From NCBI GenBank assembly GCA_012064385.1, contig QRDG01000535.1, forward strand, positions 646,178 through 710,177: 64,000 nt of DNA, read 5' to 3'. Made by a program: the position numbers and the translations under genes. Numbering within the stretch: position 1 is the first letter of the stretch; each line of letters starts with the position of its first letter. Origin of the DNA: Puccinellia tenuiflora. Taxonomy: Eukaryota; Streptophyta; Magnoliopsida; Poales; Poaceae. The notes under the pieces were generated by a model that worked only from the letters and a program-made list of their open reading frames with translations, searched no databases and was not told the DNA's origin. Positions 38,516-49,124 of this stretch are shown in pieces.

Positions 38516-39483
38516 TGAGCCCAACGGCCAGATTTCCCAGGGCACCTATTTAAATGTGCTTTCTTCCCCAACGGTTCTAAGGATCTTGGTGAACCTTTTG
38601 CTCTCTCTCTCCTCCATTGTTGCACATCTTTGAGAGCTTGATTCCTCCACTTCCCTCCAATGATTCTTACCCATCTTTAGGGAAACAAGAGAGGAGATCT
38701 AGATCTACCATTCCACCAATCAAATTCTCCTCTAAGTGAGGGGAACCTAGTGGATCTAGATTTAGGGTTGCTTTGTGTTCATCCCCTTTGTTCTTCCTCT
38801 CTTATTCCTCCCAAAGCATTTGTTGCTTGGTTGGAATTTGAGAGTGAAGGACTTGACCACTTTGTGTGTTTTTGCCTCTTGCATTAGTTGCATCGGGTTG
38901 CTCTCCCTACGGTGATACGTGAAGATCGACGTTGAGAAGATTGTTACTCTTGGGTGCATTGTATTCCCAAGAGCTTTGTGCCTCTTGGGTGCATTGTGTA
39001 CCCTAGACGGTTTGGAGGTGCCGCGAAGACTTCGAGTTGTGAAGGTTCGGGACGTTTGGGAGCCCCCAATTGAGTTGTGGGTGTGTGCCCCAAGGAAGTT
39101 GTAAAAGGGCTCCGGAATCCGCCTCAAAGGATTCCGATAGTGGAAGATGAACCAATCCCTTGGGTGAGGTTCATCGGAGAATAGGTGAGGCCTTTGTGGC
39201 ATCTTGAGTAGGCATCTTGTGGCGAGCTCACACCCCTCCAACGAGACGTACTCACTTAACAAGGAGGAACTCGGGAATACATCCTCGTCTCCGCGTGCCT
39301 CGGTTATTTCTATACCCGAGCTTTACTTATGCAATTTACATTGTGATAGCCTTTGTGCTTGAAGTTCTTATCTTGCTATCTCCTTGTTGCTTGAATTGCT
39401 TAGCATAAGTTGTTGGTGCACATAGGTAACCCTAGCATATTAGGTTGTTGGCTTGTTAATTTAAACACATAGTTTTATTCTAG

Positions 39484-40941
39484 GAATCTAGGAAGTGTCA
39501 TCTAAAATTTCTAAAAAAATAAATAATGTTTCTTAAGAAAATACTTTTTACATACATCGAAATGGCGAATAACAATTTTTTGGGGGTTTTCTTAAACTTA
39601 AAAACAATTCATGTCACTAGGAATTGACCTTACAAAATTCCCCAAGCTTCTCGTTTTCCACACCACTATTCTAGTTTGGGTTTTCTTAAACTTAAAAAGA
39701 ATAACTAAAAGAAAAGAAAATAAACAGAAAATTAAACAACACAGATGAAAGTGCATGGAGCCCTATGTGTGGTTCTCCTCCAACATGCTCACATACGAAG
39801 GAGGTACCTAATGCAAATTCAAACTAAATAATGGTAAACCAAAAAAGCTAAGTATCAAAACCAATTTGACACATATTTGGAGAATACGTGTGTCATTTAT
39901 ACCTACCCAACGATCCGTAGAGCACGTTGTGGATGCCGGAGTTGGTGGCGGTCACCTAACCCGAAGGTGAGGAAGAGGAGGAGCATGTCTGTGAGCCACC
40001 ACCTTCTTCGTCTTCATCGGCCCGGAAGCGTCTGATTTGTGCCATCGATTTTGCACCTACGACAACAAGTTGGAACTTCCCCCAACGCAGGAGGAAACCC
40101 AGAGGATGGTCGAATTGGGCAGCACGACAGCGGAATCAGCGAGCGACAATACAAGAGGATTTATGGCGACACTTGGGCGGCGAGGGGGAGAACAACAACG
40201 TGATTGGCAAAGGCAGTGGCGCGTGCGCGAAAACATACCGGTGAAATGTCCCACCCGCTAAGCGCTCGAGCTATCGGTAAACCTAAAAAATGGGCACGCC
40301 CGATGGGTGTATCTGTGATTGGGCGCAAATCATGGTTTACCTAAAATAAACACGGTACATGTCGTTTTGTGGGATAACCGGGACAGTTATTCGTCCGAAA
40401 CCGTAAACGACAAATTATTGCGGTTCTGGTCTTTTTCGGGATATTCTGCTCTGATCCAACTAACTCCTTCAAATTTGTCAAACACGTTGTTAAAGCTAGG
40501 AGAAGAGGAGTGTGGTGTTTTAGAGGCGGAGTTCCATGGAGCTCGATTCTTAAAAAAAATTAAATCGATATGTTTATGTTTCGAATAATTTAAAAAAGTT
40601 CATAGGTATAGATAATATCAAGACCTACCGCTGTGTAAAATATCAATTAAAACTATGTTGTATTTTTTCCAGGGCAGAAAAGACAAATGTGTAGATCTAT
40701 TCTACACTTAGGAATTTTGTTCGAATTTTTTGAAACATAAAATGTGGATTTCGAAAGCCTCGAAATACACTTTCCCGGAGAAGAGCATCTAAAAAAACCA
40801 GGAGAAAAGGAGAGACGAGTGTTGCCCGTCAAAAGAAAAAAAAAAGTAGAAAGGGAGGAAAGCTTCACGCAGTTGTTCTCTCGCCGCCGCCGGTACCCTT
40901 GCTGTCGCCCCTGACCGCGATCCTCCCGCTACCCCGTCGTG
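39484..40941. other. Unassigned repeat-like sequence and promoter side of the next gene
   Basis: A/T-rich start, then a moderately GC-rich part (39900-40270) with only weak open frames, then sequence upstream of the gene starting at 40942. A TGAAAGTGCATGGAGCCC motif at 39746 resembles the one at 37051, suggesting another copy of the same repeat end. No gene recognised. Confidence 0.35.
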
Positions 40942-43346
40942 ATGGCCACCCCCGTCAAGCCCGAACCGGCCGCCGTGCCACCGAAAGCGCCGCAGCCGCA
41001 GCCACCGGTGAAGGGGGCCATGATGCGCCGCATCTTCCCCTTCCTCCTCGCCACCAACGTCTTCATCGGAGGTGACCAGAGGCCAAACCCCTTACTCGAT
41101 ATCTTTCATTCCCAGCCTTCTGCATCTGCATTTGTTGAACAATCTGTTGTTGAGCTCTCTGCGGTTCGTTCAGTGCTATTTGCTACTCGGCTAGTCTGTC
41201 TTCTAGGGTTCTTGGTGTTCTTCCTTGTGTAGATTTCCGCAACGAAGACCGAATCTTGATAGCTCACAGCATAGTACACTCGTTATATATGATTAGGATC
41301 GGTTTGTTCCCGTCGTGTAGCTGTAACCGCTTGCCGTTCCCATAACGATTGTGCATCTGGGCCACCTCAGTTTGCTCCGAGTGTTTTCCTGGAAGGATGT
41401 AATATTTCACTTAACAGTGGCAGTGGATATGGTATGATGATATTGAGAGGATTATTAGGGTATGTGTTAGTACTAGTTGTAGGACTGTTGGAATCGAATG
41501 GCTTGACATCACAGTCCTAGATAGTCTGAACCTGGATAGTGTGATGCAACATAAGTACTCCCTCCGTCCTAGTTTATAGGACTCAATAGGCAAATATCTT
41601 GGCCCAAGGTGATTTCTTATTGGGGCTCAAATCTTCCATGCATTGGTGGAGAGAGTAAACCACCACTAATTGAAGGAGAGTTAATGCAAATGGGTCTTAG
41701 AGATGGGGGGATTTTGGGACTGCATGGTTTTGGAGATGGGTCTTATAATCTAGGACGGAGGGAGTAATGTGGATAGTGTCTATCTTATGTCATAGTGTCA
41801 ATGCGACATAAATCACCATTCCTTGTGGTCGGTAGAAAATACTCACAATCCTGTCATGCGATGCGATGCGAGGTTATATGCCAGCTATCTGCTTGCTTGA
41901 TTTATTACTTGTATCTTGGATTGACATTGTTGGGATAGACATATAATTCACCTGTGGCAGCATATATAGATTTCTCTTTGAAGTAAAGAAAGTACTGTAG
42001 CACACATGTTCATGATTTGACAATTATGTGGTGAGAAAACGCAAAACAGTTGGTAGCAACCTTCAGGCCAGTTTGAAACAAAGGAAAGGAAAACACAGGT
42101 TTGGAACAAAAGAGATGAAATGGAATGAATGGGAAACACTGTATATGATGACAGAATTGGTGTTAAGAACGAAGGGAAAAGGAAGCTCAGGAAATCAAAA
42201 GATGTGAGTCCCATCTTGCAATTTTTAATTGTTAGCAGAACCAACACTTGCTTGAATTTGTGCGTATGTGGTTTCCAGCGTGCACACTTCAGCCGTTTGT
42301 CAACACAATGTGGGTCCAAGATGCATGGTTTGGCTGCATTTTATCTTTCACTGCCTCGGGCCTTCGTGAAAAAAAGAGAGCTAGGAGCAGACATTTGTTT
42401 TCCTGTGAAAATACATGTGAGAAAATTTTCCAGGGGGTTTGTAAGGAGAGATTTGTTCGTTCCGAACACTGTGGGGAGATGGCAATTCTGTGAAAAAATT
42501 CCAGGGGGGTTGTAAGGAGAGATTTGTATAGGGTCGTCAGAAATAAAATTGATTTTATCTCTTGAGAATTTGCAGATCTTCAATTTATGGCAGCTAGATC
42601 ATTTCTACTTCATTGTTTAGAGCACAGTGCTGTTTTGATGTCCAGTTAGTTCATGCCTCTGAAGGCCCACGGATACCGAAGTGCTGCTCTTAAGGCAACT
42701 AGGAGTTGAGTTTGCTATGCCATACATATCAATTTTCTGTTGATGGCATTTTTGTCATTGTGCTCTCTCATTTCCTCTTTTTAGTCCCTTGATCACGTTT
42801 CACAAATAATTTAACGATCTAGTTAACTGAGGCACTCTAAACAATTTAACATAGTTAATCCATATAGTTGTGCCTGCTGCCTTATGATCAAACGCATGCA
42901 CTGTACTGTTTACTGCTGGGTAATCAACTTTCGGGATCTGAGAGCTTGTGTTCTGGGTATATGTATTCTAGCACTCTTGTTTTATCTGATGGTTACTCAC
43001 ATCTTTCATTAAGTTGACATCCTTGTAACATGCAGTTTATGTATTTGCAAAGACCTACAAACGAGACCAGGACAAGAAAAATGCTGAGGCAGCCGCTGCA
43101 GCAGCAGCCGCTGCAGCACTGTTATCCCCACCTGCTGCAATTGCCAAGCCTGCAGAGCCTGCTCCTCCACCCAAAAGAGTACTCCCACCATTGTCCCAAG
43201 ATGAGCAGCGCCAGGTCTACAAGTGGATGCTGGAAGAGAAGCGGAAGGTCAAACCACAGAATGCTACTGAGAAAACCAAAATCAATGAAGAAAAGGCTCT
43301 TCTCAAAGAGATCATCCGAGCAGAGTCCCTCCCTCGTTTGTGGTGA
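40942..43346 (+). CDS. Small single-pass membrane protein, plant-conserved type
   Basis: Two exons (40942-41071 and 43036-43346) join in phase to 146 codons plus TGA. The start is ATG at 40942, preceded by a GC-rich leader. The protein has a Pro-rich N-terminus, a hydrophobic segment at residues about 31-49 (IFPFLLATNVFIGVYVFAK) with basic residues on both sides, an Ala run at about 60-70, a Pro-rich linker, and a charged C-terminal part (LSQDEQRQVYKWMLEEKRKV). The splice sites are GGAG|GTGACC and CATGCAG|TTTATG. I believe similar short proteins of unknown function are widespread in plants, but I cannot name one. The topology suggests an organelle or endomembrane protein. The intron carries a Stowaway MITE. 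Confidence 0.82.
41558..41764. mobile_element. Stowaway MITE, 207 bp
   Basis: Ends CTCCCTCCGTCCTAG and CTAGGACGGAGGGAG are perfect inverted repeats, flanked by TA at 41556-41557 and 41765-41766. It lies in the intron of the small membrane protein gene. The well-preserved termini suggest a relatively young copy. Confidence 0.93.
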
Positions 43347-43559
43347 TTTCATCAGTTCTCCTGCTGGCCTTGGTTGTTTTCTCCTCCTGCGATTCCAGTA
43401 AGGGTGTGTTACCGATCTAGTGTTGTTAGCTGCACAAATAGTATGATTTTGTAGGCTGATACGTCGGCATTTGATGGCAAGAATATTGAGCAACTCCAGT
43501 CTACAGAAAGCTCTTTCCTTTTGTTGCAAAATTATGATACGGTCTATTATGGACAATAC

Positions 43560-44290
43560 CGCGGGGCTGTTTAGTGATGGATAGCCTGGCCGTGATGTGG
43601 CCGGAGATGAGCGTGGGTGTTACGATAGTAGTGGCTGCAACAAAACGTCCTTCGAAGTCTCTAAGCACCGCTCCCGCAGAACCTGCAGAAACATCAGCGT
43701 GGATAGAACCATCAACATTTACCTTTATCTGTCTTGGATTTGGTCTGATCCATTTCTGGTTTGACGGATTCGGTTTCATCATAGATTTAGCTGCATTGGC
43801 AGTAATGCTCAATGCAGACATCTTGCATCGTAACATTGGGGGGACCGTCTCGTTATGGGTACGTCTTCGACGTCGGATCCACCACAGATGCGACGGCAAT
43901 CGTCTCCTTTGATCCAATAAAATCAACATCCGGGATATCATTATCTCACAGTATATCTACCATGCTTGGTGAAATTCCATGCCACAAAGTCATCAAATCC
44001 ATTGGTGTTCAGGGGAATCTACAGGATCGTATTCACATCAACCGTGAAGAACACCTCTCGAAGAAGTACTTCATCCCATTGTCCCGTGATGGGAATAATA
44101 AGCTGAGAAACTTTAGTATAGAGGACTTGACCTCTCGGTGTGATGATCTTCCTATCAAGGCTTGAAGAAATCCACAGATCTAAATAAATATCTATGTTTT
44201 CACCATTCCCAACTCTCCAGATGTACCCCCTTTTGAAAGTTGTCAAACCTGCTAAGAGGCTTTGTCACGTGAAGGAGGAACCAGACTTCG
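43560..44290 (-). pseudogene. LINE C-terminal remnant with RNase H-like domain
   Basis: Minus-strand frames give GYIWRVGNGENIDIYLDLWI and VSQLIIPITGQWDEVLLREV (44019-44246). Nearer the 3' end comes an RNase H-like start, RQIKVNVDGSIHADVSAGSA then GAVLRDFEGRFVAA (43501-43941). This order is that of the C-terminus of plant L1-type elements. Frame changes and missing upstream domains show a 5'-truncated dead copy. It lies just downstream of the membrane-protein gene in opposite orientation. Confidence 0.83.
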
Positions 44291-44791
44291 GTCCAGCCTT
44301 TAAAATGTCGCCATGTGGATAGTATTTAACTCACTCTAGCACAAAGGGATTCGGACTCGTTGATCCCCTGCCTGCAAAGATGAGCGTGGGTGTTGGTACA
44401 TCGTATTCTGAGAGCACATCTCGCCTCCAGGCATCTGAATTTGGCTAAAAAGACCAACATTTCTAGCGTGATGAATTGCTGAGTATGAATTGAGCTCTTT
44501 TCAAATGATAATTCAGTTGGAGCGGGTGGCTAATGAGGTGTTTCTGATCAATACTTCATCCTAGTTTTACATTCTCTTGTTCCAAACATTTGTGCTTGTG
44601 GCCATGAGAAACTCTTGCCAGTAGGATCAATAAAGTTTTCATCAGAAGTAACGAAATTATCTATGTAAACACTAAACAGTGATATCAGATTTCCTTTAGT
44701 TCAGGCACAAACAATCGTGTGATCAGTTGTAGATTTTTATTCTTCTCGATGCGCTCGTCGTGAGCTCATTTTTCTGAGTCATTTTTATGTA
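44291..44791. other. Unassigned intergenic sequence
   Basis: No reading frame or terminal repeat is supported. A short segment (GATGAGCGTGGGTGTT, 44382) also occurs at 43605, so the region may include more rearranged repeat sequence. Confidence 0.35.
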
Positions 44792-46516
44792 GTTTTGAGT
44801 AAAATGCAGCGTTGGTCCATGGACTTGTCCATTCGGGTCACTTTGGTCATCATACTTTGGGAATACCAGTTTACGGTCATGGAATACGTGAGGAGTTTCA
44901 ACTATGGTCACTAGTTGCTGTTACAACGCTGTATATATTGACGTGGCGAGTTTCGGTCCCACCTATCAGTGTTCCAGCGGTGCATTTGTTCTTGCAACCC
45001 CCCCCCCCCCCCCCCCCCCCCTACACTTCCTAGCAAACACGAGCAGCCTAACACGTATTCTTCCTCTCTCCGTGAGCTCCCGCGTGGACCCGATCCACCG
45101 TCACCGATGCTGAAGGCCGTCCAGAGCCATGACGCCTCCTCCGGTCCTCCCTCTGGAGGAATCGAGCTCTAATGCCCGCGACAACCAACCCGCCCCCTGC
45201 TCCGGCCCGACCTGCTCAAGCTCCGTCACGCGCGAGTAGCTCGCAACCGTCCGCCGGCCGCGCGGAGGCGCTTCGCCGCTTCGGTAGCCGTACATCCTGG
45301 GCGAGGAGATAGGGCGGGACGGCTTCGGCGCCGTACACTTCTCCTACTCCGCCGCCATGGGTGAGTCCCTCGCTGTCAAGTCCACCCCCAAGGCGTCGCT
45401 CACGGACAGGACCCGCTCGCCCCAACCGAGGAGGAGCCCAAGGTGCACCTCCTCGCCTCGTCCCCGTCCTGAAGCTTGCACGTGGTGGCACCTGCGGCCT
45501 CGTCGCACGCGCCAGCCGGACGTGCGGCTCCCCGCACGGCGTCGGGAGCACGAGGGGCATCATTGCTGCCTTTGTTGGGACGACGGGCCATGTCCGACAC
45601 GGAGCTTGCCGACTACTTGCACCTTTGATCTCCGGCAGGCCAACTTCACCAGAGCTGGCTTTGGCATGTCGCTCGAGGAACGGCTTCATGGACGCGGCCC
45701 GTGCGCTGGACCAATGCGTGGTCACCGCGACCGACAAGTACGCCGACCTGGACTCGTCGAGCCTCGCGACGCAAATCGCGGCCTGTTGCGCGCTGGAGCA
45801 CGACGCGACTGTCGGCCAGAAGATCGGTGGAGTGCCCCGGCCACGTGTGAATGCGCCGCAGTATCATGGCCGTGCGCGTCAACACTTTTCACGCACCCAG
45901 ACCTCAAGGTCGCTGCCGTCGCCCGATCCACCAACATGTGAGCGAACGAGACAAGTCAGCGGGACGATGTCCGCTCTCCATCTCCCTCCCATGGCTGGCC
46001 ACACTGCATTCCCATCTCCTGGGCCCGAGCTCCTTCACCACAGGCCCCCACGCCGGCCGAGCGGGATTGATGGCTGTTGCGGGGCGCCAACAGCAAGCAC
46101 GAGGGGGAGAAGTGCCGTGGGTGGAAGCCGGAGGCGAGGCATCCTTCTTCTCCTCGAGCGCCTCGCAGCCGCGGCGGGAGGATGGTGTGGTGGTGGGGAT
46201 GGCCAGAGTGCCGGGCGGAGATGGGGAATTTTGAGCAATTCATTGGGAAAGAGGAGGAAGAAGCAGAAGACACGGGGAGGAAATACTAGAGGATGATAGA
46301 GGGTTTTTTTGCAAAAAATTACACAGCTGGAACCCTATGTGTCCTGCCATATGGGCCCATAACTCGCCACGTCATCAAGTACAACGTTGTAACAGCGACC
46401 AGTGACCGTAGTTGAAACTCAACGCGTATTCCATGATCGTAAACTGGTATTTCTAAAGTACGATGACCAAAGTGATCCGGGCCGACAAGTTCATGGACCA
46501 GTGATGCATTTTACTC
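44792..46516. mobile_element. Non-autonomous Mutator-like element with about 150-bp TIRs and captured sequence (Pack-MULE candidate), 1.7 kb
   Basis: The terminal 150 bp or so are inverted repeats; for example AATACCAGTTTACGGTCATG on the left matches the inverse of 46430-46450 on the right. The decamer TTTTTATGTA stands outside both ends (44782-44791 and 46517-46526), fitting the 9-10 bp TSD of Mutator elements. The first 5 bp of the left TIR have no partner on the right. The interior is strikingly GC-rich compared with its flanks, contains a poly-C run of about 22 (44998-45020), and includes a protein-kinase-like fragment. No transposase is present. Confidence 0.78.
45291..45383 (+). pseudogene. 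Protein-kinase-like gene fragment (glycine-loop region) inside the Mutator-like element
   Basis: About 31 codons read YILGEEIGRDGFGAVHFSYS and then GESLAVKS, which resembles the ATP-binding loop and the following lysine of plant calcium-dependent protein kinases. A stop codon (TAG at 45285) lies just upstream. The loop has Asp where the second Gly is expected. Downstream the frame loses similarity to kinases. Best explained as a captured, decayed exon piece; a chance resemblance cannot be excluded without a database search. Confidence 0.5.
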
Positions 46517-46680
46517 TTTTTATGTACTTCACACGCAGAAGGCTTCCTACAACACAAGAACAAAGAAGCAAGGCAAATGTTAACGACTAAGAAATGCATA
46601 GACATACATATTTGAAGTACATGAACAGTAAATCAGGTTCAAATAACTTAATTTAGCATATAACTAGTAGCTCTCACAAG

Positions 46681-47325
46681 AGCCCTTTTTGAAAAATTCA
46701 AAAACAGCACTTAAAAGTTTCAAATAATTCTGAATTTTGTTCTAGATGTAGACAATGATATACAAGTGTACATACTCACATATTCTATATACCTCACATA
46801 CCAGCGTATTATACCTCTTCACTATTTCTAACATACCTCAATACAAGTTGTATGAAAAAAAATATTACCGGAGTCCTCAGTTTTTTCAACATACCATTTT
46901 TACGTAGAGAAAAGTAGTATAGCAAATGATATAAAATATATAGATTGAAATGACAATTTTCACACAGCTCACTTTGAGGTATCTAGTATTTAATAATGAA
47001 GTATATTATAAATGATAAAGAGGTATATTCGGTTCATTCATGTGGTATATTGCATATGGGACTACGTACGCCCAGAAGTATAGAACCATTTTCCTATATA
47101 ATATTATGTACTTTGGTCTGTGGGTCTCAAATAGTGAACAATGCAAAATTTCGAACCTCTATTTTTTTTCTAGATATTGTTATTTTTGTGTAGCTTAGAG
47201 TATATGGTATTTCGCTTTGAGGTCTTTTATATTTCTACTAGAATACATCGTTAACTGCATCTAGGATTTTTCTTAATTGTTTTTGAAACTCTAAATGTCG
47301 TTTTCAAATTTTTTTTTTGAAAGGG
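46681..47325. mobile_element. Putative large foldback MITE with diverged long TIRs
   Basis: The left part (from about 46681, GCCCTTTTTGAAAAATTC...AAAGTTTCAAA) matches the inverse of the right part (to about 47325) over some 85 bp with many mismatches. The shared order is CCCTTT, a run of A/T, TTCAAAAAC, CTAGATG and CAATGATA-like blocks. It is A/T-rich with no ORF. No TSD was established and the superfamily is unknown. Confidence 0.45.
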
Positions 47326-47930
47326 CGCCATTTGGGGTTTCTGACATATCAGTGCTACAACAACTACAAGTGCTACCGGATCCTAGCTGTCAGATTGGAA
47401 AGGAACGACCAAAAGAGTTGTTCGCATTCAGCTTCGCATATACAACCTCAGGTTTAACCTAAACAAACCCACGCTTTGATTTAGAGGCCAGGGCAATTGC
47501 AACTTGCAAATGTGTAGTGTTGGCTGATTTTTATACAAAATACAAGGTTATGTCTGTAAAAGTCATCGAAATGAAACCTGACTTATGTGGAGTGAAGGTT
47601 TATTTGGGGAAACTCGAAGTTGTATATGCAATCTGTCGACGAACGATTCACGGGTCGTGCCTTTTCAATCCAACGGCCCAGGGTGGCATGTAATCCTGTA
47701 GCACCTATATGTGTAGTAGCACTAGATATGTTTTCAGAGGCTGTATTTGTTAATCTTGGTAAAATAATACACATAAATATCATTTAGCCATTGGTCCAAT
47801 GTATGATGAGCCATACCTCTTTCTAATAACAGTTATCCACCTATTGGGATGCTGATCTCCGATTATTCATCATCCAGTTTTCTAAATTTTAATGGTGCCT
47901 ACTAATCTCATATGAACACAAGGATTTAGA
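47326..47930. other. Unassigned intergenic sequence
   Basis: No gene, RNA or clear repeat end recognised. Confidence 0.3.
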
Positions 47931-48157
47931 CTACCTCCATTGTCCAGATATATATAGGACATATTTTGATCGGTACATGCACACCTTTGAACAACAACTA
48001 GTTTCCTAAATGGGGTTATGTGATACAAGTACTTTTGGGTTCGAACCCAATGACATCAATTTGGTGTCACATAAAACTACACACTAGCAAATAATTGTTG
48101 GTCAAATGCAAAGTCTGAACTATCCAAAATACAAAATTTATATCTGGGTGGAGGGAG
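47931..48157. mobile_element. Diverged Stowaway-like MITE
   Basis: Ends CTACCTCCATTGTCCAGATATA and the inverse of TATATCTGGGTGGAGGGAG pair imperfectly. A TA follows the right end, but the left flank has mutated. Size about 227 bp. Confidence 0.7.
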
Positions 48158-48718
48158 TATAATTGCACGTAGAAACGATCAACCGACTTACGATCAGAAC
48201 TAAAGCTTTAGTTTCCAGAATGATCTAGCATTATATGTGAATGAGTTGCGAGGCTCCATAGAAACGATTGACCGACTATATTGATGCAAAAGCTTTATAA
48301 AAGACTGACCAACTAGATGGATATTCAACTTCATGCGTATCGATCTAATATACACGAATATCTCTCATCACAAAGAAACAATCGGCCGACAGCTGGCCGG
48401 TGATCTGAACTAGTCCCACGTCCCGATTCATATTCTACGTATAGCGGACTCAGACTAATTTAGGGTATTAATTTCAACATCGTGTGAAAACAACACATAA
48501 AACCCGTACGGAAAATGAAAACAGATGCACGTGACACGATGCTACTTTTTAGTGAATCAAGCAATCAGTTATTCTCATGCATAATTGCATATGCTCTAGA
48601 TATTTATCGGTACGACCAGCACGCCTCTCTTCTTTCAATAGCTTTTCAAAACCACCACAACCATCTCATTACCACATCTTCGTTAATTCATGTTACATAC
48701 TCCCGAGCTGAGTGATAT
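48158..48718. other. Unassigned intergenic sequence
   Basis: Contains a partial repeat of GAAACGAT(C/T)(A/G)ACCGAC at 48172 and 48261, otherwise nothing recognisable. Confidence 0.3.
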
Positions 48719-48905
48719 AGAGCATGTACAATGTATGGTGTTTAGGGAGGTGCTAGGAAAAGAATACCCGGTTATTTCTTAAGCATCAGTGCTTAATTCT
48801 ATACCAGAGGTGCCTAATTAAGCATCCTATATAAATAGACACAAGTGCTTAAGCGAAAATCATCTTTTGTAACCACCTCTCTATGCACCTTGCATTGTAC
48901 AAGAG
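48719..48905. mobile_element. Small MITE-like element with GAGCATGTACAATG ends
   Basis: The left end GAGCATGTACAATGTATGGTG pairs with the inverse of the right end (CACCTTGCATTGTACAAGAG) over about 20 bp with mismatches. Length is about 185 bp. A TSD could not be fixed. Confidence 0.45.
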
Positions 48906-49124
48906 TTCCCTACTATCTATTGCATGTTTCTCCACCACTTAACTGAAAAATAACACAAACCTAAAGCATTACAAGGCATTATTGATTATACCATCCCCGG
49001 GCGACAAAAAAAGTAGAACGGCCATGATCTCCAACTGCCTTGTTCAGAGAGCGGAGCTTCACTAAAGCGCAGAAGTTGTACAAAAGTCTGAAGCAGCAAT
49101 TTACCAGAACTCATTCATCTATTG

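Larger units (their letters stand above)
36055..39483. mobile_element. Foldback-like element with about 1-kb inverted arms and 1.4-kb spacer
   Basis: The left arm (about 36055-37040) is an imperfect inverted copy of the right arm (about 38475-39483). Shared blocks include CACCAACAACTTATGCTA (left 36116) against TAGCATAAGTTGTTGGTG (right 39402), the CTAGGGTACACAATGCACCC block, and a block near 36960-37030 matching 38480-38560. The spacer contains TGAAAGTGCATGG-type repeat sequence and a GGTACTACC-rich region. No transposase was recognised. The right end lacks the outermost 50 bp or so present on the left. Class (Mutator-like with long TIRs, or foldback) is unresolved. Confidence 0.7.

Noticed and set aside
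45361..46296. 311-codon open frame in the Mutator-like element
   Set aside because: GC-rich non-conserved frame overlapping other long frames in both strands; it is not in frame with the kinase-like fragment.
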